NCBI RefSeq assembly: GCF_024363565.1
Contig: NZ_JAJEKE010000012.1
Location: 62,001-126,000, forward strand
Source: Lutispora saccharofermentans
Lineage (GTDB): Bacteria; Bacillota; Clostridia; Lutisporales; Lutisporaceae
Direction: 5' to 3'
Length of the DNA stretch: 64,000 bases
The notes under the pieces were generated by a model. It was not told the DNA's origin, did no database searches, and worked only from the letters and a program-made list of their open reading frames with translations. Shown here piece by piece: positions 63,501 to 64,000 of this stretch (the first letter of the stretch is position 1; each line of letters opens with the position of its first letter). The translations under genes were made by a program, and so were the position numbers.

Positions 63501-63965
63501 TTAATATAACTCCAATTCTTCTAAAATTCGGTTAAGCACCCGCTTGCGTTCTCCAATCAATTCCCCTAAATCATTCAGACTCTGGGCAAATGCTTTGATG
63601 TCCTCATTGATGTTTTGATTGTCTACACACACCTCTACAGGTAGCACATCGCCTTGTAGCCCAACACGTTCCACGAGGGGTTTTTCCGGGTCATATAAAA
63701 GGGGGAGTCGGTAAGCGTCCTTGAAGTAAAGCAATGTCCTGGACAAAAAAATCATCAAATCAAATATTTGATGGATGGGCAGCTCCTGGGCCAAAATCAA
63801 TTCACCATCTTTATCATTTTTCCAAATCTGTGCGGCAATCTGCATTTTTTTATTTTCTTCCAGCATAGGTGCACCTAATGTTAAACGTTTGATGCCAGAT
63901 TTGTAGGCGTTTCTGCCATCTATACGCTCATAACCATTTGATACCATAACAACTTTTTCATTCAT
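63501..63965 (-). CDS. DUF6530-like protein, first gene of the MoxR/VWA operon
   Basis: 154 residues; no signal or membrane part. VVMVSNGYERIDGRNAYKSG and LTLGAPMLEENKKMQIAAQI look like DUF6530 proteins seen beside MoxR genes. ATG 63965 has AAGGAGG at 8 bp; ATG 63971 is too close to it. 1 bp from the ATPase gene. Confidence 0.7.
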   Translation of the reverse strand: MNEKVVMVSNGYERIDGRNAYKSGIKRLTLGAPMLEENKKMQIAAQIWKNDKDGELILAQELPIHQIFDLMIFLSRTLLYFKDAYRLPLLYDPEKPLVERVGLQGDVLPVEVCVDNQNINEDIKAFAQSLNDLGELIGERKRVLNRILEELELY

Positions 63966-64000
63966 CGCCATATCCTCCTTGCATTTGGATCAGCAGCGAG

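Noticed and set aside
1..64000. CRISPR array, tRNA or rRNA genes
   Set aside because: No regularly spaced direct repeats of CRISPR length and no tRNA or rRNA landmarks were seen; by-eye search could miss a degenerate tRNA.

Overview
This 64 kb window has the composition and gene stock of a low-GC Gram-positive anaerobe, most likely a member of the Clostridia. The signs are strong GGAGG ribosome sites, frequent TTG starts, TetR, MerR and PadR regulators, radical-SAM and flavodoxin genes, a VanG-type cluster and remnants of conjugative transposons. No rRNA, tRNA or CRISPR array was found. Nearly all of it looks like accessory DNA: resistance genes, their regulators, gene fragments and scars of past insertions. 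Most genes are on the minus strand.

Layout. 0-3.7 kb: a macrolide-type glycosyltransferase (cut by the window edge) with an AbrB-like regulator, three small unknown genes, a flavodoxin and a GNAT acetyltransferase. 3.7-10.2 kb: a VanG-type glycopeptide-resistance cluster in the order vanR-vanS-(gutted DD-carboxypeptidase)-vanW-vanG-vanXY-vanT, ending in an ABC-ATPase stub. Three promoter regions carry triplets of a 6-bp box at exact 11-bp spacing, probably VanR sites. 10.6-16.3 kb: a GtrA protein and a catabolic operon (aminotransferase, tandem class II aldolase, TetR, FGGY kinase) behind a consensus promoter with a flanking palindrome. 16.5-22 kb: a first mef-like efflux gene with an RLR leader peptide and attenuator, then another MFS pump, flavodoxin, FMN-binding protein and TetR with an 18-bp perfect operator. 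22-32.6 kb: mixed genes and wreckage (pRiA4b ORF-3-like protein, PadR/DUF2812 pair, broken Fic toxin with intact antitoxin, radical SAM, NHL lipoprotein, IS3 remnant, sugar dehydrogenase). 32.7-44.2 kb: single-gene units (serine hydrolase, MerR, IS21 piece, YciI, Fic, an unknown 364-residue protein, hydrolase, DUF6273, PPOX, broken MerR), many separated by copies of one short motif. 44.7-50.8 kb: a MacB-like ABC exporter operon divergent from its two-component system. 51-56 kb: relaxase remnant, nucleotidyltransferase, dead MBL hydrolase, an ICE-type protein and a second TetR/FMN/flavodoxin module. 56-60.7 kb: a macrolide-inducible operon: leader peptide MTASMRLR, mef(A)-like pump, nucleotidyltransferase, and one reading frame that fuses a Vat streptogramin acetyltransferase to an Arr rifamycin ADP-ribosyltransferase. 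60.8-64 kb: an XRE regulator and a MoxR ATPase/VWA operon.

Two results stand out. First, the in-frame Vat-Arr fusion under a macrolide attenuator. Second, nine minus-strand scars, each encoding a C-terminus of the form R-H-V-E-S/T-x-x-L-M/L as in the end of RlmD/RumA-type 23S rRNA m5U methyltransferases, each lying just 3' of, or between, cargo genes. Two also encode a (V/L)-D-M-F motif upstream. I infer serial, cassette-like insertion at an RlmD 3'-end attachment site; no integrase is present in the window, so the enzyme would act from elsewhere.
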